6,967 nt of DNA from SCGC-AAA471-B05 sp032249055 (lineage in GTDB: Archaea > Thermoproteota > Thermoprotei > Gearchaeales > Gearchaeaceae), in contig JAVVGP010000046.1 in assembly GCA_032249055.1 (NCBI GenBank), forward strand, positions 1-6,967, in the 5' to 3' direction. The notes below the pieces were generated by a model, which worked only from the letters and a program-made list of their open reading frames with translations, was not told the DNA's origin and ran no database searches. The stretch's first letter is position 1. Every line of letters starts with the position of its first letter. The translations under genes and the position numbers were made by a program. Shown in pieces: positions 1-6,720 of this stretch.

Positions 1-14
1 ATTAACTTTAATTA

Positions 15-623
15 ATGAAGCCATCTCTTCGAGATAAAAAGATAAAAGTACGATTACTGAAGAATGAAATTTACAGAAAATCTTTACACATTACTTTAGG
101 AACACTCCTTATATTATTTTATCTATATTCTGATAAATTTACTAGTCTTATCTTATTCTCAACATTATTACTTTTAGCTATAATATCAGATGTAATAAGA
201 ATTCGTCTATATTTTATAAATCCCGTTAAACGAATTAATGAAGTATTGGCAAGAAGCTATGAAACTACATCGATTGGAGCTCATACTTATTTTTTTGCAG
301 GTGTTTTAGTAGCAATATTGTTATTTGAACCAAAATCCCTAATTTTTGCAATGCTTATAACAGCTTATGTAGACCCGTTAATAACCATGACCGGGATCTT
401 TTTTAATAAAATACGTCATCCTTACAATCGGTCAAAAAGCGTTATCGGAACAAGTATAGGAGGATTAGTTACATTAGTAATAGCTTTGTTATTATTCAAT
501 GATATCCAATTTGCAGTTTTGTCAAGCTTATTACTTTATCTTTTAGATAGTATACCGATTTCTTTGAATGATAACTTTATTTATCCAATCATCTTTAGTT
601 TATTTGGTAGTTTAATGTTATGA
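15..623 (+). CDS. CTP-dependent polyprenol/dolichol kinase-like integral membrane protein (SEC59/DGK1/VTE5-type)
   Basis: This 202-residue protein is almost entirely hydrophobic, with roughly six or seven membrane spans (about 24-39, 43-61, 89-104, 107-128, 145-162, 167-181 and 187-201). Several marks of the SEC59/DGK1/VTE5 and CDP-diglyceride synthetase-like superfamily are visible: E18-x-x-R21-K22-x-x-H25 just before the first span, an aspartate at D120 ending a span, K141-S142-x-x-G145-T146, and near the C-terminus N185-D186-N187 followed by P191, matching the DDN-x-x-x-P end of the family. Known members use CTP to phosphorylate lipid alcohols such as dolichol, phytol or diacylglycerol. 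A role in making or recycling the archaeal polyprenyl-phosphate sugar carrier is inferred; the substrate cannot be read from sequence. The usual GD pair is VD here (119-120). Only 14 bases precede the ATG, so the operon promoter is not visible. The stop overlaps the next start (ATGA, 620-623), suggesting translational coupling. A cytidylyltransferase role is the main alternative. Confidence 0.8.
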   Translation: MKPSLRDKKIKVRLLKNEIYRKSLHITLGTLLILFYLYSDKFTSLILFSTLLLLAIISDVIRIRLYFINPVKRINEVLARSYETTSIGAHTYFFAGVLVAILLFEPKSLIFAMLITAYVDPLITMTGIFFNKIRHPYNRSKSVIGTSIGGLVTLVIALLLFNDIQFAVLSSLLLYLLDSIPISLNDNFIYPIIFSLFGSLML

Positions 624-2887
624 TTACAAAATTTTGGGAAGTTTGGGGCGAAACGAAAGAAACAGGTAAAGAACCTCTTGAACATGGAATATTTTTTATC
701 TTTGAAACTGAAATAGAAAATTTACCTTCAATTATTTTTAATAATAATGAAATAACTCAACGAATTAAATTGCTTGAACAAATATATAAAACAAATAAAT
801 TTCTTGTGGCAAAACAAATATTAGCAGATTTTGCGCTTAAACGTTTAGTTATTAGTAAAAATTTTGAAGAAAATTTAACATATGGATTGCAATTAGCACT
901 ATTTTACTTATTAGAGTATAAATCTAAGATCCCTTTTGATATGATTAAAAATGTTTACCAGGAGAATATAGATAAAGGGAATCATTTAGTGCTCATTATT
1001 GATAAAGAAAAGGTTGAAACATATCCTTTTATCACTTTTTTAACATGGATTTTAGCTACACTTTATAAATCAATATTAAATGCATCTGATTTTAATTCTA
1101 AACCTCCTTTAGAAAGCATAATTGATTATGTAATAACGAAATGCAATTTTAAGGAAATAAAACATTACCAAGCTATTAAGGAATTAATAGAAATAATATA
1201 CAGAAGAAATAATATAGAAATAATCGATAAAAATGATCGACAATCATTAATTCCTGAAATGATTCTTATCATAATTAATACGTTTTGTTTTTATTATGAT
1301 GAAATTATTAAAATAGTTAATAGTTATAATGAATTAGAATGGTTAAATATAATTATTAATAAATACTTATATTTATTAAGTAAGTTAAATTTTTATAAAG
1401 AAAAAGAAAATATTTTATTTTTATTAAAAATATCCACACAAAATGATGTTGCACAAATTAACCAAATTGGAAAACTTGAAATAATAACGCTTCATCCTAA
1501 ACTATATAAGAATTTCTCTAAAACAAATTTGGTAGGATGGGATATAAATAATAATAAATTATTACCTATTTTACCTAAATTAGACAACATTGAAAAAGAG
1601 AAGCTAAGACAAAGTAAAATATTTTTGTTTAGGAAAAAAATAAATAACGATGAGGAATTTACTTTTCTTGTTCCTAGCAAATTATACAAAGATGAAAAAG
1701 CAATATTAATATATCCTTCTTACCTTTTCCGTTGTGAAAAATGTTTTGACATAGATAATTCAGATTATTGCAGTATTTGTAATCGTGAAAAACGAATAAT
1801 TGCAACATGCGTTAAGTGTAAGAATACCAGCATAAGAATTGATAATAAATGTACAGGATGCGGAGGAAACATTCATGCTTTATATTATATAAAAATAAAT
1901 TTGCAACATGAACTAAATGTCTACTCCAAAAGATTAAACGTAGAAAAAGAAAAAATATTGGAATTGTTGATCAATTCAAATTACCAAAAAGAATCATATT
2001 TGCTTGAAAATTTAGCAAAGGGTTATATTAGAAGTAAATACGACCTTAAAGCTGATTCAAATGGTGCATGTAAAATAACTGTAGATGTCGCTACATATTT
2101 AAATGAAAAAATCATTGAAGAAGATGAAATAATACTGCCAAATTATGTGCTATCAAAATTAAAAAGTATCAGAGAATATATTTTAGAACTAAAAAGAGAA
2201 TTATATAAACAACAAAATATTAAAAAGAAAGATGAACAATTTTTATTACTAATCACAACAGAAGATAATTTGCTTTATTATTTAGTTAAAATAAAAGGGT
2301 CTACAGAAAATGAATTTGCAATAATTCACCCAAAACTTTACGCAAAGTTGAATTCTCATTTAAATCCAAGCAATAAGATTCATATTTATTTGCTTGAAGA
2401 TTTTTTATTAAATTATTCAAAATTTTATTCTGAGAATTCTCAGTGCCCGGTATTTTTGGTTCTAAATGAAAATAGAAATGAACAAAGAAGCAAGCCTGTT
2501 TTAAAACTAGACATACCATTTGAAGAAAACACAGAAATTCAATTCAGAGAACTAGCTTTATATAATATAAAATTGACTTTACTAAACCAAGTAATAGAAA
2601 AAGCAATAGCTAATGTTCGTATAGGTTTAAAATGCGAAAATTGTAATACAGAATATACAAGAATACCTGTTTTTACTCGATGTAAAAAATGTAGAAAGAA
2701 ATTAAGATACAAATGGAACAAAGGTCCTCTTATACCTTATATAAAAGAAATAGAGAAGCAAATTCAGACGTTTAATTTATTTCCGTACATAAAGAAAATT
2801 CGAAGACCAATAATTCGTTTCGTGGAAGGCTATTTTAAAGATTATGATGTCTATGAAAAATTGGATAAATTTTTATACATAGGCTAA
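620..2887 (+). CDS. Catalytically inactive, shortened homologue of archaeal DNA polymerase D large subunit (DP2-like zinc protein)
   Basis: This 755-residue soluble protein is unlike its membrane-linked neighbours. It has two paired Cys4 zinc ribbons in the middle (C372/C375/C384/C387 and C397/C400/C411/C414) and one at the C-terminus (C672/C675/C688/C691). Three modules in this order match zinc modules I, II and III of PolD DP2. The C-terminal module has the DP2 pattern CxxCN, R-x-P, CxxC, then G and Y. Further DP2-like stretches, matched by eye from memory, are residues 10-35 (N-terminus), 214-243 (a helix ending in E-W-L), 468-492 (Y-I-R-S-K-Y-D in place of I-L-R-A-K-H-D), and 567-602 (HPKLY, then LLEDFLLNYSKFY in place of LLLDALLNFSRYY). 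The catalytic N-x-D-G-D-E-D block that should lie between those last two is absent, as are the GPIRSAGGTA-like and RMGRPEKA-like motifs. Functional DP2 is about 1,100-1,300 residues, so roughly a third is missing. I infer a non-enzymatic role, perhaps scaffold or nucleic-acid binding. The start overlaps the preceding stop; GGTAG at 606-610 is a weak possible ribosome site. Confidence 0.72.
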   Translation: MITKFWEVWGETKETGKEPLEHGIFFIFETEIENLPSIIFNNNEITQRIKLLEQIYKTNKFLVAKQILADFALKRLVISKNFEENLTYGLQLALFYLLEYKSKIPFDMIKNVYQENIDKGNHLVLIIDKEKVETYPFITFLTWILATLYKSILNASDFNSKPPLESIIDYVITKCNFKEIKHYQAIKELIEIIYRRNNIEIIDKNDRQSLIPEMILIIINTFCFYYDEIIKIVNSYNELEWLNIIINKYLYLLSKLNFYKEKENILFLLKISTQNDVAQINQIGKLEIITLHPKLYKNFSKTNLVGWDINNNKLLPILPKLDNIEKEKLRQSKIFLFRKKINNDEEFTFLVPSKLYKDEKAILIYPSYLFRCEKCFDIDNSDYCSICNREKRIIATCVKCKNTSIRIDNKCTGCGGNIHALYYIKINLQHELNVYSKRLNVEKEKILELLINSNYQKESYLLENLAKGYIRSKYDLKADSNGACKITVDVATYLNEKIIEEDEIILPNYVLSKLKSIREYILELKRELYKQQNIKKKDEQFLLLITTEDNLLYYLVKIKGSTENEFAIIHPKLYAKLNSHLNPSNKIHIYLLEDFLLNYSKFYSENSQCPVFLVLNENRNEQRSKPVLKLDIPFEENTEIQFRELALYNIKLTLLNQVIEKAIANVRIGLKCENCNTEYTRIPVFTRCKKCRKKLRYKWNKGPLIPYIKEIEKQIQTFNLFPYIKKIRRPIIRFVEGYFKDYDVYEKLDKFLYIG
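2870..2877 (+). promoter_or_regulatory. Possible internal TATA element for Sec61-beta
   Basis: The sequence TTTTTATA lies inside the last codons of the preceding gene, 23-30 bases before the Sec61-beta ATG. That is where an archaeal TATA box would sit for a leaderless or nearly leaderless transcript, and no Shine-Dalgarno sequence is visible before this start. It could let the essential translocon gene be expressed independently of the operon. Such strings are common by chance in DNA this AT-rich, so this is tentative. Confidence 0.3.
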
Positions 2888-2899
2888 AATTATAATAAT

Positions 2900-3073
2900 A
2901 TGTCTAAAAGTAGAAAGAAAAAGGAAGCAATGCCAATTAGTTCAGCTGGTTTAATAACTTATTATGAAGAAGATATTTCTAAAGTTAAAATAAATCCAGC
3001 TTTAGTCATACTTTTAAGTATTCTTCTTATTTCAATGGTAATTTTACTTAATGCAGGAATAATTAGAATATAA
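2900..3073 (+). CDS. Preprotein translocase subunit Sec61-beta (SecG-type, archaeal)
   Basis: This 57-residue protein is the small tail-anchored subunit of the archaeal Sec translocon, which works with SecY (Sec61-alpha) and SecE (Sec61-gamma). It begins with a short basic stretch (residues 3-8) and then carries the archaeal signature: M11-P12, S14-S15-A16-G17-L18-I19 and Y21-Y22-E23-E24-D25, then K30-I31-N32-P33. A single membrane span follows at about residues 34-51 and the protein ends a few residues later, so the N-terminus should face the cytosol. The length is normal for archaeal Sec61-beta. It starts 12 bases after the PolD-like stop and ends 5 bases before the DUF2070 start, so it is probably cotranscribed, with a possible promoter of its own at 2870-2877. 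No ribosome binding site is seen. I am sure of the family; the placement beside a PolD-like gene is the unusual part. Confidence 0.93.
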   Translation: MSKSRKKKEAMPISSAGLITYYEEDISKVKINPALVILLSILLISMVILLNAGIIRI

Positions 3074-3078
3074 ACTTA

Positions 3079-4854
3079 ATGTTTAAGGAAAAAAATTTAG
3101 TTGAATACTATAAGGAACTTTGGAATTTACCGTCCTATAAATTCATCCTTCCTATATTAGCTATTTTTAATTTAGCATTACTTTTAATCATTTATTTTAA
3201 TAAGCCGCAAAACATCCTTTTTTATTTTTATAGTATATTTTTATTATTCTTTTTAATCTTTATTTTCAAACAAAAAGATAAATATTTAACATGGAAAAGA
3301 TTAAGCGGGATAGCTTTATTTAACTTTACTGGTATATTTTTAGCTATTATATCATATATCCTTTTAGGCTATCAATATTCATATATAGCTAACGTAATTG
3401 TAACTTCTTTTTTAGTTTTATCAAGTATTACACTTTTTTTTATTTCAATAGCCAATATAAAATTGATATTCTTGATGACAAATTTTTTTTCATTAATTTT
3501 TTTATATATATATAATTTATTAAAAAACTCCTTGAATAGTAATTGGTCTTATAATCATTTATTTTTAGATTTTTTTTCTTATATAATAACATTTATAATT
3601 GTTCTTGGCTATTTATATCACATTAAAATAAAAGGAGAAGCAAAATATGATCTGAATCCTTTATTGCATTTTAGAAATTTCATATTAACATGGTTGAATA
3701 AAGAAAATAGTTTTTTTGAAAACGTTCTTAAAAATTCTGCGTCTGATATAAAATCTTTTAAAATTCCTTATTTAATTTTAAAGTTTAAAAATACATGTAA
3801 ACCTGCAATATTCTTCTCGTTACCAATACATCCAGGGCCACTATTAACAGTAGGAAGTTCTGATCTTCCAAGTTTATTACTTAGTAAAACAGATATGTTA
3901 TACTTACCTTTTCATGGCCCTTCAACTCATAAGGAAGACTTAATAAACTATGAAGAAAAAAAATATCTAATTAGCTTACTGGAGCAATTACAACAGACTA
4001 AAGAAGATGATCTCTATACAACAGAAATGATAAGTATCAAGAAAGATAATATTCAAATTAAGGGATTTTTGCTTAATGAAACACCAATAATAATTATATC
4101 ACCAATAAAAGAAGGAATAGATGATATAGACCCTGAAATAGCAAAAGATATTATTAAAATAGCAAATGACTTAGGTTTCAAAATGCCAATAATTATTGAT
4201 GCACATAATTATTATTCAAAGAATGTAGCAAATGAAACTAATATTAATGAACAATTAATAGATGGTATACGAGAATTATTATCCAAATTAACCAATAGTT
4301 ACAAGGAAAAAGTTAAGGTAGGAATTTCAGATATAAGTTTCAATAAAATAGACAATAATGAAATAGGTTATGGTAACGGTAGGATAATAGTTTTTAAAAC
4401 AGATAATTTTATCAATATGTTAATATTGATCGATTCTAATAACATAACAAGCGAATTTAGGAATATACTTTATAATGAAATATTAAGCTATTCAAAAAAG
4501 TTTAACTATAAAATCTTTTTTGAAATTTGTTCGACAGATACGCATGTGTTAACTGCAAGATTCCAAGGAGGAGAAGGATACTATCCTTTAGGACATAACA
4601 AAAAAATAATAAAAGCAGTAGTAGATAGGATAATCCTTGCAATTGAAGATGCAATAAATGTAGCTTCTGAAGTAAAATCAGAATTTAAATTACTTATTAC
4701 TCCTCCTTTAAAAATATTAGGAGAATTGTATCCGAAATATGTTAAAATTTTTTCAGAATTCATAATTTACGGTAAAGGTTTACCATTATTTGTCTTTATT
4801 GTTACTTCACTAATCAATTATTTATTACCCTCTTTTGTAACCTATCTTCCTTAA
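3079..4854 (+). CDS. DUF2070 family membrane protein, predicted lipid hydrolase (neutral ceramidase superfamily)
   Basis: This 591-residue protein has two parts. Residues 1-185 form a membrane domain of about six spans (near 22-40, 46-63, 76-97, 101-125, 127-147 and 163-181). Residues 190-560 form a soluble domain with histidine- and aspartate-rich motifs of the DUF2070 family: H251-P-G-P, G259-S-S-D, H279-G-P-S-T-H284, D374-A-H376-N, and S485-T-D487-T-H489, then G505-H506. A hydrophobic segment at about 566-585 may anchor the C-terminus. The spread of His and Asp looks like a metal-dependent active site. As I recall, COG assigns the family (COG3356) to predicted lipid hydrolases of the neutral ceramidase superfamily; I know of no experimentally proven substrate. 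The gene starts 5 bases after Sec61-beta, without a visible Shine-Dalgarno sequence, and is the last gene of the operon. Together with the lipid kinase it suggests membrane-lipid or lipid-carrier turnover. Its last 30 bases overlap the convergent kinase gene. Confidence 0.85.
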   Translation: MFKEKNLVEYYKELWNLPSYKFILPILAIFNLALLLIIYFNKPQNILFYFYSIFLLFFLIFIFKQKDKYLTWKRLSGIALFNFTGIFLAIISYILLGYQYSYIANVIVTSFLVLSSITLFFISIANIKLIFLMTNFFSLIFLYIYNLLKNSLNSNWSYNHLFLDFFSYIITFIIVLGYLYHIKIKGEAKYDLNPLLHFRNFILTWLNKENSFFENVLKNSASDIKSFKIPYLILKFKNTCKPAIFFSLPIHPGPLLTVGSSDLPSLLLSKTDMLYLPFHGPSTHKEDLINYEEKKYLISLLEQLQQTKEDDLYTTEMISIKKDNIQIKGFLLNETPIIIISPIKEGIDDIDPEIAKDIIKIANDLGFKMPIIIDAHNYYSKNVANETNINEQLIDGIRELLSKLTNSYKEKVKVGISDISFNKIDNNEIGYGNGRIIVFKTDNFINMLILIDSNNITSEFRNILYNEILSYSKKFNYKIFFEICSTDTHVLTARFQGGEGYYPLGHNKKIIKAVVDRIILAIEDAINVASEVKSEFKLLITPPLKILGELYPKYVKIFSEFIIYGKGLPLFVFIVTSLINYLLPSFVTYLP

Positions 4855-5313
4855 GAATTGTATCCTCTCTTTAGTTTTATCTTCATCCTCAATGCCAAGT
4901 GGAGTAAATCCGTCACAGACACCTAATACGCCGCGCTGTTCCCCTTCTTCATATAGAATAACTTTAACAGGATTGGCTGTAGCACAGTAAATATTTACAA
5001 CTTCTGGAACCATTTTTATAGCATTGAGTATATTTATAGGATAACCCTGTTTAATACACACTACAAATATATGTCCAGCCCCTATTTTCTTGGCATACTC
5101 TACAGCTAAGTTTATTAATTCTTCATCATTTCCATCCTTTCTTATTAATCTTGGTCCTGATGACTCGCAAAATGCAATACCAAATTTTATAAATGGTGAT
5201 ATATTAACTATTGCTTCGTAAATATCTTCAACTGTTTTTATAAAATGTGATTGCCCTAAAATTATATTTATACCTTCGATTGGTTTTATATCCACAGTAA
5301 CAATTTGTCCCAT
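4825..5313 (-). CDS. Adenosine-specific kinase (DUF355 / PAE2307-type)
   Basis: This 162-residue protein matches the small adenosine-specific kinase family (COG1839), known in archaea and some bacteria and typified by Pyrobaculum PAE2307. Family motifs run the full length: F48-C-E-S-S-G-P54, G61-N-D-E64, G78-A-G-H81, P92-I-N-x-L-N-A-I-K100, I108-Y-C-A-T-A-N-P115 and G131-V-x-D-G135, ending in the typical FLRKIGYK. The fold is its own small alpha/beta type, unrelated to ribokinase-like adenosine kinases. Adenosine or AMP binding is known for the family; purine salvage in this organism is inferred. The protein is cytoplasmic and complete: length is normal, and the ATG gives the expected N-terminus. 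It is transcribed alone, divergent from the aminotransferase across 34 bases, and its last 30 bases overlap the end of the DUF2070 gene. Confidence 0.93.
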   Translation of the reverse strand: MGQIVTVDIKPIEGINIILGQSHFIKTVEDIYEAIVNISPFIKFGIAFCESSGPRLIRKDGNDEELINLAVEYAKKIGAGHIFVVCIKQGYPINILNAIKMVPEVVNIYCATANPVKVILYEEGEQRGVLGVCDGFTPLGIEDEDKTKERIQFLRKIGYKRG

Positions 5314-5347
5314 ACATATTTATTTTTGTTAAAGAAATTTATTTATA
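5314..5347. promoter_or_regulatory. Compact bidirectional promoter between adenosine kinase and aminotransferase
   Basis: Only 34 bases separate two divergent ATG codons. On the minus strand TATAAATA (5340-5347) lies 27-34 bases upstream of the adenosine-kinase start. On the plus strand TATTTATT (5317-5324) lies 24-31 bases upstream of the aminotransferase start. Each TATA-like box therefore sits against the other gene's start codon, which leaves room only for leaderless or nearly leaderless transcripts; no Shine-Dalgarno sequence is present on either side. The two preinitiation complexes would overlap, so competition or linked control is plausible. The positions are read directly from the sequence; promoter activity is inferred. 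Confidence 0.6.
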
Positions 5348-6694
5348 ATGAATGATAAAGATTTACCGAAGATTATAGAAGAACCTCCAGGTAAAAGAGC
5401 TAAAGAATTGCTCGAATTAGATAAGAAGTATATTTCTCAATCATATGCAAGATATTATCCATTATTTGTTGAGAAAGTCGTAGGTACAAAAGTTATTGAT
5501 GTGGATGGAAATGAGTACATAGATTTTAATTCAGGACTTCTATGCTTGAACGTTGGGCATCATCCTAAAGTAATACAAGCGATAAAAAAACAGGCTGAAA
5601 AATTAATACATTATAGCATCACTGATTTTTACTATGAAGAAGTTCTTGAATTATCAAAAGAATTATCGCAAATAATTCCAATAAAAGGAGGAATAAAATT
5701 TCATTACTGTAATAGTGGAACAGAAGCCAATGAAGCAACGATCAAACTTGTAAGATATTATACAGGAAGGCAAAATCTTATCGCATACATTGGAAGTTTT
5801 CATGGTAGAACTTATGGTTCCTTAAGTTTAACCGCTTCTAAGCCAGTCCATAGAAAAAAATTTAGTCCTTTATTACCTGGCGTCTATCATGTGCCTTACC
5901 CATATTGTTACCGATGTCCATTTAAACAAGAATATCCTTCTTGTAATTTTGCTTGTATTGATTTCATAAAAGAATGGGTTCTAGAAAAGTATGTTCCACC
6001 TGAAGAAATTGCAGCATTTATATTTGAACCTGTATTAGGCGAGGGAGGGTTTGTTTGGCCGCCAGAGGATTATTTTAAAAGATTAAAAAAAATTACGGAT
6101 GATTATAATATTCTTTTAATTTCCGATGAAGTTCAAGCAGGTATGGGACGTACAGGGAAATGGTTTGCAGTAGAACATTTTGGAATTGAACCTGATATAA
6201 TTACAATTGCTAAATCTATAGCAAGCGGTTTACCTTTAGGTGTTACTGTTGCAAGATCCAATATTATGATTTGGGAGAAGGGAGCGCATGCAACAACTTT
6301 TGGCGGAAATCCTATAGCTTGTAAAGCAGCTATTGCAACAATTAATGTAATAAAGGAAGAAAGATTGCTAGAAAGGGTAGAAAAACTAGGAGCAGAAATT
6401 AAAAAGTGCCTACAAGAAATGCAAGAAAAATATGAAATAATAGGCGATGTTAGAGGAAAAGGTTTCATGATTGGTATAGAGTTAGTGAAAGATAGAAAAA
6501 CTAAAACTCCTGCAAAAGAAGAAACTAATGAAATATTAATAAGATGCTGGAAAAGAGGTTTATTATTAATAAGTGGTGGATTATCTGTAATAAGAATTGC
6601 CCCGCCGCTAAATTTGGAAGAAACATTGATTTTCAAAGGATTACAAATTTTAGAAGAAGAAATTAAAAAAATTAATGAAAATATTAAGAAATGA
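5348..6694 (+). CDS. Class-III PLP-dependent aminotransferase (4-aminobutyrate/ornithine aminotransferase or amino-acid racemase-like)
   Basis: This 448-residue, full-length fold-type I enzyme uses pyridoxal phosphate. It shows the class-III landmarks in order: D51-V-D-G54; the phosphate-binding S123-G-T-E-A-N128; F151-H-G-R154, whose aromatic residue stacks on the cofactor; E227-P and G231-E-G-G234; D260-E-V-Q263, which contacts the pyridine nitrogen; Schiff-base lysine K289 in A-K-S; T317 in H-A-T-T-F-G-G; and R416 in the substrate-carboxylate position (R-I-A-P-P). Its N-terminus (PPGKRAKELLELDKKYI) resembles Pyrococcus proteins annotated as GABA aminotransferases, some of which were shown to be amino-acid racemases, so the substrate is uncertain. 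A cysteine-rich insert (C187, C190, C199, C203) follows the PYPYCYRCP segment. The enzyme is cytoplasmic. The gene is divergent from the adenosine kinase and visibly less AT-rich than the PolD-like gene. Its TGA stop lies inside the left inverted repeat of the downstream element. Confidence 0.9.
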   Translation: MNDKDLPKIIEEPPGKRAKELLELDKKYISQSYARYYPLFVEKVVGTKVIDVDGNEYIDFNSGLLCLNVGHHPKVIQAIKKQAEKLIHYSITDFYYEEVLELSKELSQIIPIKGGIKFHYCNSGTEANEATIKLVRYYTGRQNLIAYIGSFHGRTYGSLSLTASKPVHRKKFSPLLPGVYHVPYPYCYRCPFKQEYPSCNFACIDFIKEWVLEKYVPPEEIAAFIFEPVLGEGGFVWPPEDYFKRLKKITDDYNILLISDEVQAGMGRTGKWFAVEHFGIEPDIITIAKSIASGLPLGVTVARSNIMIWEKGAHATTFGGNPIACKAAIATINVIKEERLLERVEKLGAEIKKCLQEMQEKYEIIGDVRGKGFMIGIELVKDRKTKTPAKEETNEILIRCWKRGLLLISGGLSVIRIAPPLNLEETLIFKGLQILEEEIKKINENIKK

Positions 6695-6712
6695 CCCCTT
6701 TATTTCCACTGG
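6690..6712 (+). repeat. Left inverted repeat
   Basis: This pairs with 6918-6940. The outer 17 bases are identical in inverted orientation; mismatches occur at the 18th and 20th positions. It overlaps the last codon and TGA stop of the aminotransferase. Confidence 0.85.
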
Positions 6713-6720
6713 ACATGTAA

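Noticed and set aside
1492..1689. Minus-strand open frames inside the PolD-like gene (also at 2301-2519 and 2539-2721)
   Set aside because: They lie opposite conserved coding sequence, are short, and show no family motifs or start signals.
620..2887. Reading the 755-residue protein as an active DNA polymerase
   Set aside because: The Asp-containing catalytic block and several invariant DP2 motifs are missing and about a third of the usual length is gone.
620..2887. Reading the same frame as a decaying pseudogene
   Set aside because: There are no frameshifts or stops, all twelve zinc cysteines are kept in proper pairs, and the gene is tightly spaced in an operon.
3481..3560. T-rich runs inside the DUF2070 gene as transcription terminators
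   Set aside because: They lie within codons for a hydrophobic membrane segment rich in Phe and Leu in an AT-rich genome, which explains them.
4581..4763. A 60-codon minus-strand frame inside the DUF2070 gene
   Set aside because: It is antisense to a coding region with conserved motifs and has no supporting signals.
6133..6636. A 167-codon open frame on the minus strand inside the aminotransferase gene
   Set aside because: It is antisense to a clear PLP enzyme with intact motifs, and its translation shows no recognisable domain. It is best explained as a shadow frame.
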